Positions 54,914 to 64,000 of a DNA stretch of 64,000 nt are shown here, piece after piece. Below the pieces are notes generated by a model. It was not told the origin of the DNA, did not search any database, and worked only from the letters and a program-made list of their open reading frames with translations. Source of the DNA: Aliidiomarina quisquiliarum (GTDB lineage Bacteria; Pseudomonadota; Gammaproteobacteria; Enterobacterales; Alteromonadaceae); NCBI RefSeq assembly GCF_023922585.1, contig NZ_JAMFTN010000020.1:1-64000 (forward strand), given 5' to 3'. Within the stretch, counting starts at the first letter, position 1. Each line of letters starts with the position of its first letter. A program made the translations under genes and the position numbers.

Positions 54914-56455
54914 TTACCAACTTTGAGTTGACTTGAACTTCTCAACACCAGCTTTCATTTCTGCTTCGATGGTGTCGTTGTAATCGCCAGTTTCATTGAT
55001 TTTGGCCAAAAGTTCAGCGTGCTCGCTGTTGAAGTAGCTCAACAATGCAGCTTCAAAGTCTTGAACCTTGTCAACACCGACGCTTTTCAAGTGACCTTTT
55101 TCAGCTGCATAAATGGACACAGCCATGTTTGCAACACTCATTGGTGCGTATTGGTCTTGCTTCATCAGTTCCATAACACGTTGACCGTGCTCTAACTGTG
55201 CGCGCGTTGCTTCGTCTAGGTCAGAAGCAAACTGAGCAAAGGCTGCAAGTTCACGGTACTGAGCAAGTGCTAAACGAATACCACCACCTAATTTCTTGAT
55301 GATTTTGGTTTGCGCAGCGCCACCAACACGAGATACTGAAATACCAGCGTTAACAGCAGGGCGAACGCCCGCGTTAAACAAGTCAGTTTCTAGGAATATC
55401 TGACCGTCGGTAATTGAGATTACGTTAGTAGGTACGAATGCTGAAACGTCACCGGCTTGGGTTTCAATAATTGGTAGCGCGGTTAAAGAACCGGTTTTCC
55501 CTTTTACTTCTCCGTTGGTAAATTTCTCTACATAGTCGGCGTTTACCCGAGCAGCACGCTCAAGTAGGCGCGAGTGTAGATAGAATACGTCTCCTGGGTA
55601 TGCTTCACGGCCTGGTGGACGGCGTAGCAACAATGAAATTTGACGATAAGCAACAGCTTGCTTCGACAAGTCATCGTAAACTATTAGTGCGTCTTCACCG
55701 CGGTCGCGGAAGTATTCACCCATAGTACAACCAGAATAAGCCGACAGGTACTGAAGTGCCGCTGACTCAGAAGCAGATGCAGCAACTACAATAGTGTGAG
55801 CAAGTGCGCCGTGTTCTTCTAGCTTACGCACCACGTTAGCAATGGTTGAAGCTTTTTGACCGATAGCAACATACACACACTTAATACCGGTATTTTTCTG
55901 GTTAATAATGGCGTCAATGGCCATTGCGGTTTTACCCGTTTGGCGGTCACCGATAATTAATTCCCGCTGACCACGCCCAATTGGAATCATGGCGTCAATT
56001 GACTTATAACCAGTTTGTACTGGCTCATCAACTGATTGACGCTCGATTACACCTGGGGCAATTTTTTCGATAGGCTCAAAGCCTTCCGCGTCAATTGCAC
56101 CTTTGCCGTCAATGGGCATACCTAAGGTATTTACCACGCGGCCTAATAAAGCACGGCCTACTGGTACCTGTAAAATACGCCCAGACGATTTAACTTTAAC
56201 ACCTTCTTGTAGGTCGCCATACGGACCCATTACTACCGCACCTACAGAGTCACGCTCTAGGTTTAATGCGATAGCGTAGCGATTTCCAGGAAGCTCGATC
56301 ATCTCTCCCTGCATACAGTCGGCTAATCCGGTAATGCGGATAATACCGTCTGTTACAGCAGTGATGGTTCCTTCATTACGAGCTTCACTGACAACTTCGA
56401 ACTGGTCGATTCGTTTTTTGATCAGCTCGGCAATTTCATTTGAATTCAGTTGCAT
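54914..56455 (-). CDS. atpA: ATP synthase alpha subunit
   Basis: The 513-residue regulatory nucleotide-binding subunit of F1. P-loop [13 protein letters not shown] (near 170), [18 protein letters not shown] and [20 protein letters not shown] are visible. The length is that of gammaproteobacterial AtpA. Confidence 0.97.
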   Translation of the reverse strand: MQLNSNEIAELIKKRIDQFEVVSEARNEGTITAVTDGIIRITGLADCMQGEMIELPGNRYAIALNLERDSVGAVVMGPYGDLQEGVKVKSSGRILQVPVGRALLGRVVNTLGMPIDGKGAIDAEGFEPIEKIAPGVIERQSVDEPVQTGYKSIDAMIPIGRGQRELIIGDRQTGKTAMAIDAIINQKNTGIKCVYVAIGQKASTIANVVRKLEEHGALAHTIVVAASASESAALQYLSAYSGCTMGEYFRDRGEDALIVYDDLSKQAVAYRQISLLLRRPPGREAYPGDVFYLHSRLLERAARVNADYVEKFTNGEVKGKTGSLTALPIIETQAGDVSAFVPTNVISITDGQIFLETDLFNAGVRPAVNAGISVSRVGGAAQTKIIKKLGGGIRLALAQYRELAAFAQFASDLDEATRAQLEHGQRVMELMKQDQYAPMSVANMAVSIYAAEKGHLKSVGVDKVQDFEAALLSYFNSEHAELLAKINETGDYNDTIEAEMKAGVEKFKSTQSW

Positions 56456-56469
56456 GCTCTCGTCCCCGA

Positions 56470-57003
56470 TTATGATTGTAGTGTGTTGGCAAGCCTTGCT
56501 AGCTTGCTACGTAATGTACCGTCAATAACTAAGTCGCCAGCTTGCACCAGCAAACCACCAATGGTTGACGGATCAACACTACAATTGAGCTTAACTTTAC
56601 GTTCGAGACGTTTTTCCAACGCTGCACTAATATTTGCTAGTTCAGCATCTGTTAGTTCAGTTGCAGAGGTTACGTCTACGGTAACTTCTTTGTCGTATTC
56701 TGCGCGAAGTTCACCAAACAAACGGGCCACTTCTGGTAATGCAGACAAACGGTCGTTGGAAGCCATTACTTTAATTAAGTTCTGACCCTTCTCATTGAGC
56801 TGTTCGCCACAAACCCCAATAAAAACTTCGGTAGTTTGTTCGCGATGTGCGGCGCTTTTTAAAAAGCGGTTCACGTCTTCTTGCTCAGCCACTATTGCGG
56901 CAAAGGCAAGCATTTCATGCCAATTTTCGATCGCGCCTTGCTCTAAAGCATAGTTAAAAGCTGCTCTAGCATAGGGGCGAGCGACTGTAGTAAATTCTGA
57001 CAT
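56470..57003 (-). CDS. atpH: ATP synthase delta subunit
   Basis: The 177-residue peripheral-stalk subunit. The N-terminal helical bundle ([15 protein letters not shown]) and C-terminal [20 protein letters not shown] are typical. It links the b subunits to F1. Confidence 0.95.
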   Translation of the reverse strand: MSEFTTVARPYARAAFNYALEQGAIENWHEMLAFAAIVAEQEDVNRFLKSAAHREQTTEVFIGVCGEQLNEKGQNLIKVMASNDRLSALPEVARLFGELRAEYDKEVTVDVTSATELTDAELANISAALEKRLERKVKLNCSVDPSTIGGLLVQAGDLVIDGTLRSKLARLANTLQS

Positions 57004-57020
57004 CTGCTCAACCCCCGTGA

Positions 57021-57491
57021 TTACAATTCAGCGACAAGTTTTTCAACGATGTCGCTGTGTTTTTGTGCGTCTAGTTCGCGCTCTATGATTTTTTCTGCAC
57101 CTGCCATAGCTAAACTTGCTACCTGTTGGCGCAGGTCTTCACGAACACGAACGCGCTCAGCTTCTACTTCGGAATAACCGGAAGCTATAATTTTTTCGCG
57201 TTCAGCGTGGCCGCGTGAAGTTTCTTCATCAATTAATTTGGCCGCACGTTTTTTCGCTTGGTCAATTAATTCAGCTGCTTGTTTTTTAGCAGCGTTGAGT
57301 TCTTCTTCGGCTGTCGCTCGCGCATTTTCAAGGTCTTTACCGGCACGTTCTGAAGCAGCTAAACCGTCAGCAATAACTTTCTGACGTTCTTCAATAACTC
57401 TGTTTAGCGGTGGCCAAACAATCTTCATACAAAAAATGACGAAGACTACGAACGCAATCGATTGACCTATCAGCGTTAAGTTAATATCCAC
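57021..57491 (-). CDS. atpF: ATP synthase b subunit
   Basis: The 156-residue subunit has one N-terminal membrane helix (about 5-27; [18 protein letters not shown]) and a long charged coiled coil. It is the peripheral stator. The length equals E. coli AtpF. Confidence 0.95.
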   Translation of the reverse strand: MDINLTLIGQSIAFVVFVIFCMKIVWPPLNRVIEERQKVIADGLAASERAGKDLENARATAEEELNAAKKQAAELIDQAKKRAAKLIDEETSRGHAEREKIIASGYSEVEAERVRVREDLRQQVASLAMAGAEKIIERELDAQKHSDIVEKLVAEL

Positions 57492-57529
57492 AACGGAATT
57501 CCTCTACGTTGATGAGCGTTGAGTTTCAA

Positions 57530-57814
<285 letters not shown>

Positions 57815-57899
57815 TCAGATAGTTAAAGTTAAAAGTAAAATTAAATTAAAAGCCAAGTTTTATTGCACACCCTTTTCAAAGGGTGCTCAAATTCTGTTC

Positions 57900-58766
<867 letters not shown>

Positions 58767-59165
58767 TTAGTTAGATTTAAAGTTTAGAAACGGTATGAGC
58801 CAGTGCATAAATGTTACCACACTAAACACGATAAACAGTGGCAACCAAGGCCCACTTAGTGTGATAAACGCTAAAGCAAAGAGAACCATGGTTAAAACCA
58901 TTTTCACTGCTTCACCAGCGTAAAAACTTCGCACCACTTCGGATGCTGAGCGTGCGCCGCCAAAACGGAAGGCGTACACTGCAAAAACTGTATTTGGAAC
59001 CAAACTTATAATTCCACCTGCAAAGGCGGTTTTGGCCCCTGAGGCACCATATAACCAAGCAAAAAAAACAACGAAGAAAACAGTCGCTGCTGCTTGTACA
59101 ACTAAAAGACGTTTTGCAAGACGACGACCAGCCAAAGTAAGTCGGTTGTTCGTTTTTTTCGTCAT
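58767..59165 (-). CDS. atpI: ATP synthase-associated protein AtpI
   Basis: The 132-residue protein has four membrane segments and a basic N-terminus, in the first position of the atp operon. The GAKTAFAGGIISLVPNTVFAVYAF stretch in the middle (about 45-68) is typical. AtpI assists c-ring assembly. It is 6 bp before atpB. Confidence 0.9.
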   Translation of the reverse strand: MTKKTNNRLTLAGRRLAKRLLVVQAAATVFFVVFFAWLYGASGAKTAFAGGIISLVPNTVFAVYAFRFGGARSASEVVRSFYAGEAVKMVLTMVLFALAFITLSGPWLPLFIVFSVVTFMHWLIPFLNFKSN

Positions 59166-59205
59166 TGCGAAGCCTTTTTAGCACTGTTCCGTGAAAACTG
59201 CGCCG

Positions 59206-59233
59206 ATTATAAGGTTTTACTGTTAAATTGCAA
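59206..59233 (-). promoter_or_regulatory. Promoter of the atp operon
   Basis: On the minus strand TTGCAA (59228-59233) lies 16 bp from a perfect TATAAT (59206-59211), about 40 bp upstream of the atpI start. Confidence 0.65.
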
Positions 59234-59321
59234 CCAAAGTTGACCTTTGTTCTGTCCTTAGAACAAGGTCTGAGTGTATTTTAGTCGGAATACCAACACA
59301 TTATGGTAACAATCAAAATAA

Positions 59322-60206
59322 TTAAGATAGATGCTGCAAAATTCCATCGAGCTCGTCGAGGCTAGTATAATTTATAACCAACTTTCCTTTGCCTCTACGG
59401 TTATGGCTAATAGACACTTTTGCACCAAGTTTTTCAGCTAGCCGCTGCTCGAGCTGTTGCACATCGGGGTCGACTTTAGCTGTTTCTTTTGGACTGGTAG
59501 GGTTAAGTGCTTGATTGACTAGTTTTTCTGACTCTCGAATCGTTAAACCCTTAGCAACAATTACACGGGCCAGTTCATTTTGTAATTCGCCTTGCACAGC
59601 CAATAGCACTTTTGCATGGCCTAAATCTATGTCGCCACGTTCTAAATGTAGTTTTACTTCGTCGTTTAGTAAATTTATACGCAGCAAATTGGTTATCGTA
59701 GTGCGAGATTTACCAACAGCTTCTGCTACAGCTTGGTGGGTCATATCAAATTCGTCGATTAAACGTTGATAAGAAACTGCTTCTTCAAGCGCGTTTAGGT
59801 CTTCACGCTGAATATTTTCAATTAGTGCTATGGCTATTACTGCTTGATCGGGAACGTCTTTTACCAAGCAAGGCACTTCAGCTAACTGAGCTATTTGAGC
59901 TGCTCGCCAACGCCGTTCACCAGCAATAATTTCATACTTATTAGTACCAATAGAACGCACAACTATTGGCTGAATAATACCTTGTGTTTTTATTGAACTA
60001 GCAAGCTCTTCTAGTGCTTCTGGGGCCATTTCTTTACGAGGCTGGTATTTGCCGGGTTTAAGAAATTCAACCGGTAAATTTTGTAGCTCACCTTTTTCAT
60101 TTACAATTTTCGCCGTTTCACTGGCGTCATGACGGGCGGCGGCACTTGCACTGGTAGCAAGTAGTGCGTCTAGTCCTCGCCCTAACCCTCTTTTTTTTGC
60201 CGTCAT
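59322..60206 (-). CDS. parB: Chromosome partitioning protein ParB
   Basis: From the ATG at 60206 (AAGGG upstream; MTAKKRGLGRGLDALL) the protein is about 294 residues. The ParB/Srx domain has a CTP-binding GERRWRAAQIA near 97. A central HTH (MTHQAVAEAVGKSRTTITNLLR) and a C-terminal dimerisation part follow. It loads onto parS near oriC and acts with ParA. It overlaps the parA end, as usual. An in-frame start at 60260 would extend it by 18 residues. Confidence 0.93.
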   Translation of the reverse strand: MTAKKRGLGRGLDALLATSASAAARHDASETAKIVNEKGELQNLPVEFLKPGKYQPRKEMAPEALEELASSIKTQGIIQPIVVRSIGTNKYEIIAGERRWRAAQIAQLAEVPCLVKDVPDQAVIAIALIENIQREDLNALEEAVSYQRLIDEFDMTHQAVAEAVGKSRTTITNLLRINLLNDEVKLHLERGDIDLGHAKVLLAVQGELQNELARVIVAKGLTIRESEKLVNQALNPTSPKETAKVDPDVQQLEQRLAEKLGAKVSISHNRRGKGKLVINYTSLDELDGILQHLS

Positions 60207-60216
60207 GGAAAACCCT

Positions 60217-60999
60217 TTAAGATGCCTGGCTAGCGGTTTCGTCACGTCGAATAACTTCACCCGCTAAAGCCAAATATGCCCGACTACCGGTCGAGCTTTT
60301 ATCATAATACATAGCAGGAGAACCAAAACTTGGTGCTTCCGCTAAGCGAACGTTACGGGGAATAACCGTACGGTATACTTTGTCGCCAAAATGATTTTTC
60401 AATTGTTCAGAAACATCATTGGCTAAACGATTACGTGGATCATACATGGTTCTTAGCAAACCTTCGATTTTCAAATCCGGGTTCACTACGCTGCGAAGCT
60501 GTTCAATGGTGTCCATTAATGCTGTTAAACCTTCTAACGCATAATATTCACATTGCATAGGTACTAATACCGAGTCGGCTGCGGCCATTGCATTTACGGT
60601 TAATAAGTTCAGCGACGGTGGGCAGTCAATAAAAATATAATCGTAATAATCCCTTACTGGTTCTAATGCGCGGCGCAATCGGGTTTCTCGTGCAAATACT
60701 TCCATTAGTTTTATTTCTGCTGCTGTTACATCACTGTTGGCAGCTATCAAATGATATTTTCCAGTGGTTTCTTTAACAATTACTTCGTCAGCGGGTTTAT
60801 TGTCGACTAACAAATCATAAATACTGTGTTCAACTTGGTATTTGTCGACACCACTACCCATTGTTGCATTACCTTGAGGATCAAGGTCGATCAATAATAT
60901 TTTACGTCGCGTGGCCGCCATTGAGGCAGCCAAATTCACAGCTGTTGTCGTTTTACCGACGCCGCCTTTTTGGTTGGCTATGGCAATTACTTTTCCCAC
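60217..60999 (-). CDS. parA: Chromosome partitioning ATPase ParA (Soj type)
   Basis: The 260-residue deviant-Walker ATPase has IANQKGGVGKTTTAVNLA (near 6), LLIDLDPQGNAT and FIDCPPSLNLLT. It forms the gradient that separates ParB-bound origins. Gene order rsmG-parA-parB is standard near oriC. Confidence 0.95.
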   Translation of the reverse strand: MGKVIAIANQKGGVGKTTTAVNLAASMAATRRKILLIDLDPQGNATMGSGVDKYQVEHSIYDLLVDNKPADEVIVKETTGKYHLIAANSDVTAAEIKLMEVFARETRLRRALEPVRDYYDYIFIDCPPSLNLLTVNAMAAADSVLVPMQCEYYALEGLTALMDTIEQLRSVVNPDLKIEGLLRTMYDPRNRLANDVSEQLKNHFGDKVYRTVIPRNVRLAEAPSFGSPAMYYDKSSTGSRAYLALAGEVIRRDETASQAS

Positions 61000-61022
61000 G
61001 ATTGAGTACCTTTAAAAGGAAA

Positions 61023-61676
61023 TTATTGTTTTATTATTTCAACCACATGACGAGCTGCATCAAGTTCTGGTACGTCAATAGCATGCGTAGCCATAATTTG
61101 AAAGGGTGGTACTACATCAGCAAGCTCTTCGTCGTATAGCTGACCTTTGAGGGCAATAAACCGCCCCGTGGAAGAACTTAGATGATGACACCAGCCGAGC
61201 ATGTCTGCAAGTGAGGCAAACGCACGGCTTACAACACTGTCGAATTTTTGTTCGGGTTGGTAGTCTTCCACTCGAGACTGTACTGCAGTAACGTTTTTAA
61301 GTCCTAATAAATGCGCCACTTGGCGAATAAATGAAATTCGTTTACCCAAACTATCTAACAGCACAAATTCCTTAGTTGGATTAATAATAGCTAAAGGCAA
61401 GCCTGGCAAACCCGGACCTGTGCCCACATCAATAATGCGTTCACCATGTAAAAATGTACTCACAGCTATGCTGTCGTAAACATGGCGAATTAACATTTCT
61501 TGAGGATCTCGCACCGAGGTTAAATTGTAAGCGCCATTCCATTTATGCAGCTGGGCCAGCAGCTCTAACAGTTGCTGTTGTTGCTCAAGCGAAATTTTTA
61601 ATTGTTCAAACTGTGGCTGCTGAAGCGCATTGGCTAAGCTTTTACTTAGTTTTTCAATGGGGAAATTGTTCTTCAT
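61023..61676 (-). CDS. rsmG: 16S rRNA m7G527 methyltransferase RsmG
   Basis: The 217-residue Rossmann methyltransferase has the SAM motif [16 protein letters not shown] (near 79), [19 protein letters not shown] and [11 protein letters not shown]. It methylates G527 of 16S rRNA. The start overlaps the mnmG stop by 1 bp. Confidence 0.95.
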   Translation of the reverse strand: MKNNFPIEKLSKSLANALQQPQFEQLKISLEQQQQLLELLAQLHKWNGAYNLTSVRDPQEMLIRHVYDSIAVSTFLHGERIIDVGTGPGLPGLPLAIINPTKEFVLLDSLGKRISFIRQVAHLLGLKNVTAVQSRVEDYQPEQKFDSVVSRAFASLADMLGWCHHLSSSTGRFIALKGQLYDEELADVVPPFQIMATHAIDVPELDAARHVVEIIKQ

Positions 61677-63589
61677 TATGCTCGCTTTCTATCAAATTTA
61701 CGTAACAAGCCCAGCTTTTTTAAATGCACTAATAACATTGAAATAGCCGCAGGGGTAACTCCTGAAATACGAGCTGCTTGGCCAACGGTTTCTGGCATAT
61801 GTTCGTTTAATTTGGCGATTACTTCATTGGATAATCCAGAAATAATACCGTAGTCGAAATCAAGCGGTAGCAGGGTATTTTCATGTCGAATTGCTTTCGC
61901 TATTTCGTCTTTTTGACGCTCTATATAGCCCGCATACTTAATTTGAATTTCAACTTGTTCAGCTGTGCGCTGGTCTTCAATACCGGGACCAAACGAGGGT
62001 AGTGCCGTTAAGTCGCGGTAGTGTACTTCAGGGCGGCGAACAAGCTCTTCTAAATTAGCTTCTTTGCTTAATGGGTTTTTCAATAAGGTATTAAGTTCAT
62101 TTACCCCTGGGTGGTCTTTATGCACCCAAGTGGCACGCAAACGTTGTTTTTCATGTTCAATTTGTTCCATTTTTTGTTCAAATAAAGCAAATTGATGATC
62201 AGTTACTAAACCTAATTCACGGCCTTTTTGGGTTAAACGTACGTCTGCGTTGTCTTCTCGCAGCAGCAAACGATATTCTGCCCGCGAGGTAAACATACGG
62301 TACGGTTCTTTGGTGCCTAAAGTGGCAAGGTCGTCTATTAACACGCCAATGTATGCTTCATCACGGCGGGGCGACCAAAATTCTTTACCTTGCACTGCTA
62401 GTGCGGCATTCATGCCTGCAATAAGGCCCTGAGCGCCGGCTTCTTCATAACCGGTGGTACCATTTATTTGGCCGGCTAAATACAAACCCTCAACAAATTT
62501 TGACTCTAATGACTGCTTTAAATCGCGCGGATCAAAAAAATCATACTCAATGGCATAACCAGGTCGGGTAATATGGGCATTTTCAAAGCCGCGAATAGAA
62601 TGTACCAGGTCAAGCTGCACGTCGTAAGGCAAGCTGGTTGATATGCCATTTGGATAAAGTTCACAAGAGTCTAAACCTTCGGGTTCAACAAATATTTGAT
62701 GTGAATTTTTATCGGCAAAACGCATTACTTTGTCTTCAATAGAAGGACAATAACGCGGCCCAACACCTTCAATAACACCTGAATACATGGGCGATCGATC
62801 TAAGCCACCGCGAATAATTTCATGAGTTTGAGTGTTGGTATGAGTAATAAAACAGCTTATTTGCCGTGGTTGATCAGCATTTGAACCCGTATAAGAAAAT
62901 ATTGGCCGTGGATCGTCGCTTGGCTGTTCCTGCATAACTGAGAAGTCGACCGTATTTGCGTCAATACGGGGTGGGGTTCCAGTTTTTAATCGATCAACCC
63001 GCAATGGTAACGCACGTAAACGTTTTGCCAGAGCTATGGAAGGCGGATCACCGGCTCGGCCGCCACTATATTGCGACATGCCAATATGAATTTGGCCACC
63101 TAAAAAAGTACCTACAGTTAACACCACTCGGGAAGCATAAAACTTTAGCCCCATTTGGGTTACAACACCTTCAACACGAGGTCCCTGGCCTGTTTCGGTA
63201 ACAATTAAGTCGTCAACAGCTTGTTGAAATAGTTTTAAATTAGGTGCGTGTTCAAGTGTTCTGCGAATAAAAGTACGGTATAACTGTCGATCAGTTTGGG
63301 CGCGGGTGGCACGTACTGCAGGCCCTTTAGAGGCGTTAAGCATACGAAATTGAATGCCTGCTCGATCAGCGCCTTTGGCCATTATACCGCCTAAAGCGTC
63401 AATTTCTTTAACTAAATGGCCTTTACCAATACCACCTATGGCAGGATTACAAGACATTTGGCCAAGGGTGTCGATGTTGTGAGTTAGCAGTAAAGTACGT
63501 TGGCCCATACGGGCTGCTGCCAAAGCAGCTTCAGTTCCAGCGTGTCCTCCTCCAATTACAATTACATCAAACTTATTTTCTACCGTCAT
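61676..63589 (-). CDS. mnmG: tRNA uridine 5-carboxymethylaminomethyl modification enzyme MnmG
   Basis: The 637-residue FAD protein has [19 protein letters not shown] (near 10), [20 protein letters not shown] (near 46) and the C-terminal helical domain. With MnmE it modifies the wobble uridine of several tRNAs. It is the gene closest to oriC, transcribed away from it. Confidence 0.96.
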   Translation of the reverse strand: MTVENKFDVIVIGGGHAGTEAALAAARMGQRTLLLTHNIDTLGQMSCNPAIGGIGKGHLVKEIDALGGIMAKGADRAGIQFRMLNASKGPAVRATRAQTDRQLYRTFIRRTLEHAPNLKLFQQAVDDLIVTETGQGPRVEGVVTQMGLKFYASRVVLTVGTFLGGQIHIGMSQYSGGRAGDPPSIALAKRLRALPLRVDRLKTGTPPRIDANTVDFSVMQEQPSDDPRPIFSYTGSNADQPRQISCFITHTNTQTHEIIRGGLDRSPMYSGVIEGVGPRYCPSIEDKVMRFADKNSHQIFVEPEGLDSCELYPNGISTSLPYDVQLDLVHSIRGFENAHITRPGYAIEYDFFDPRDLKQSLESKFVEGLYLAGQINGTTGYEEAGAQGLIAGMNAALAVQGKEFWSPRRDEAYIGVLIDDLATLGTKEPYRMFTSRAEYRLLLREDNADVRLTQKGRELGLVTDHQFALFEQKMEQIEHEKQRLRATWVHKDHPGVNELNTLLKNPLSKEANLEELVRRPEVHYRDLTALPSFGPGIEDQRTAEQVEIQIKYAGYIERQKDEIAKAIRHENTLLPLDFDYGIISGLSNEVIAKLNEHMPETVGQAARISGVTPAAISMLLVHLKKLGLLRKFDRKRA

Positions 63590-63599
63590 ACAAAACCCT

Positions 63600-64000
63600 A
63601 GCTGTTAAATGTAGTCAGTCACTACCAAATGATCGGCCTAGTATACCTTGGATCGAGCAGAATATTAAACGATCAATGTTTGCTTGTTCAGGATCGTGAA
63701 ATGGCTACTGCGGTAGTAGTTATAAGATCTATATTCTTTTAAAGAAGATTATTATTGTTATTACTAGCTAAGCTGTTTTCTGTGGTTAACTGCAATTAAT
63801 CATTATAAAACAATAAGTTGAGTGTCGGTTTAGGTTGTGGGTAAAAGCCTTTGATCAGTAAGCATAACCAGTGGGATAACTATCGACTTATGCACAGACT
63901 AAGTTATCCCCAGATCTGTACCCCGATCAGATCACAGGTAAGATCATAGTTTGTCCACAGGATCTTATTTTTGTTGATAAGCTTGATTATTGCATGTGTA
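63600..64000. other. Chromosomal origin region (oriC-like)
   Basis: No gene is present. DnaA boxes or near matches lie at 63871-63879 (TTATCCCAC, minus), 63888-63896 (TTATGCACA), 63904-63912 (TTATCCCCA) and 63951-63959 (TTGTCCACA). GATC sites are unusually dense through the region (for example 63913, 63925, 63930, 63942, 63961). An AT-rich stretch at 63724-63765 starting GATCTATATTC resembles the unwinding 13-mers. The position beside mnmG is that of gammaproteobacterial oriC, which probably continues past the window end. Confidence 0.85.

Overview
The window looks like chromosomal DNA of a gammaproteobacterium of the Alteromonadales type. This is inferred from gene order (mnmG-rsmG-parA-parB-atpIBEFHAGDC-glmU-glmS next to a DnaA-box region), from YrdA, YihG, YbdG, SrkA and YghU relatives, and from a DUF3019/response-regulator/kinase trio. 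I cannot name the species. The right end carries an oriC-like region; the left end carries the promoters and leader of an rRNA operon that points out of the window.

Layout. 1-430: rrn promoters and leader on the minus strand. 0.56-10 kb: housekeeping and envelope genes (gamma-class carbonic-anhydrase fold, acyltransferase, MscM-type channel, srkA-dsbA, ccoG, mgtE, apbE, uppP). 10-12.2 kb: a peroxide-defence module, ahpC-ahpD divergent from oxyR. 12.3-33 kb: M28 peptidase, GST, EamA exporter, a periplasmic-propeller diguanylate cyclase, an ABC exporter, small membrane and HTH proteins, glyoxalase, the DUF3019 two-component operon, YghU, a decayed NAD(P)-binding gene, a CDF exporter, a three-gene segment bracketed by 68-bp inverted repeats, a membrane methyltransferase, a ridA remnant and two FlgO-like lipoproteins.

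33.3-48.2 kb is the unusual part: an Rhs cassette repository without any full-length rhs gene. Two large and several small copies of the same Rhs core 3' end face outward in two opposed arms, minus strand on the left and plus strand on the right. They carry seven different or duplicated C-terminal tips. Three tips show HExxH and the others show JAMM-like HxH/SxxD patterns, so all seven look like metalloproteases. Each tip is followed at once, often by stop/start overlap, by a gene whose product begins with a signal peptide, as expected for periplasmic immunity proteins. One cassette of about 1.5 kb is present twice in inverted orientation, with ends exactly at the module boundaries. Recombination between these copies would flip 4.8 kb and move the only large plus-strand core from one tip array to the other. 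The array is bracketed by inverted copies of a leader repeat of about 190 bp and contains remnants of a tniB/exeA-type transposon, a symE-like gene and an sprT-like gene.

48.3-64 kb returns to core genome: glmS and glmU (UDP-GlcNAc synthesis), a beta-barrel-like ORF, the complete F1Fo ATP synthase operon in standard order, parB-parA, rsmG and mnmG, then the origin region.
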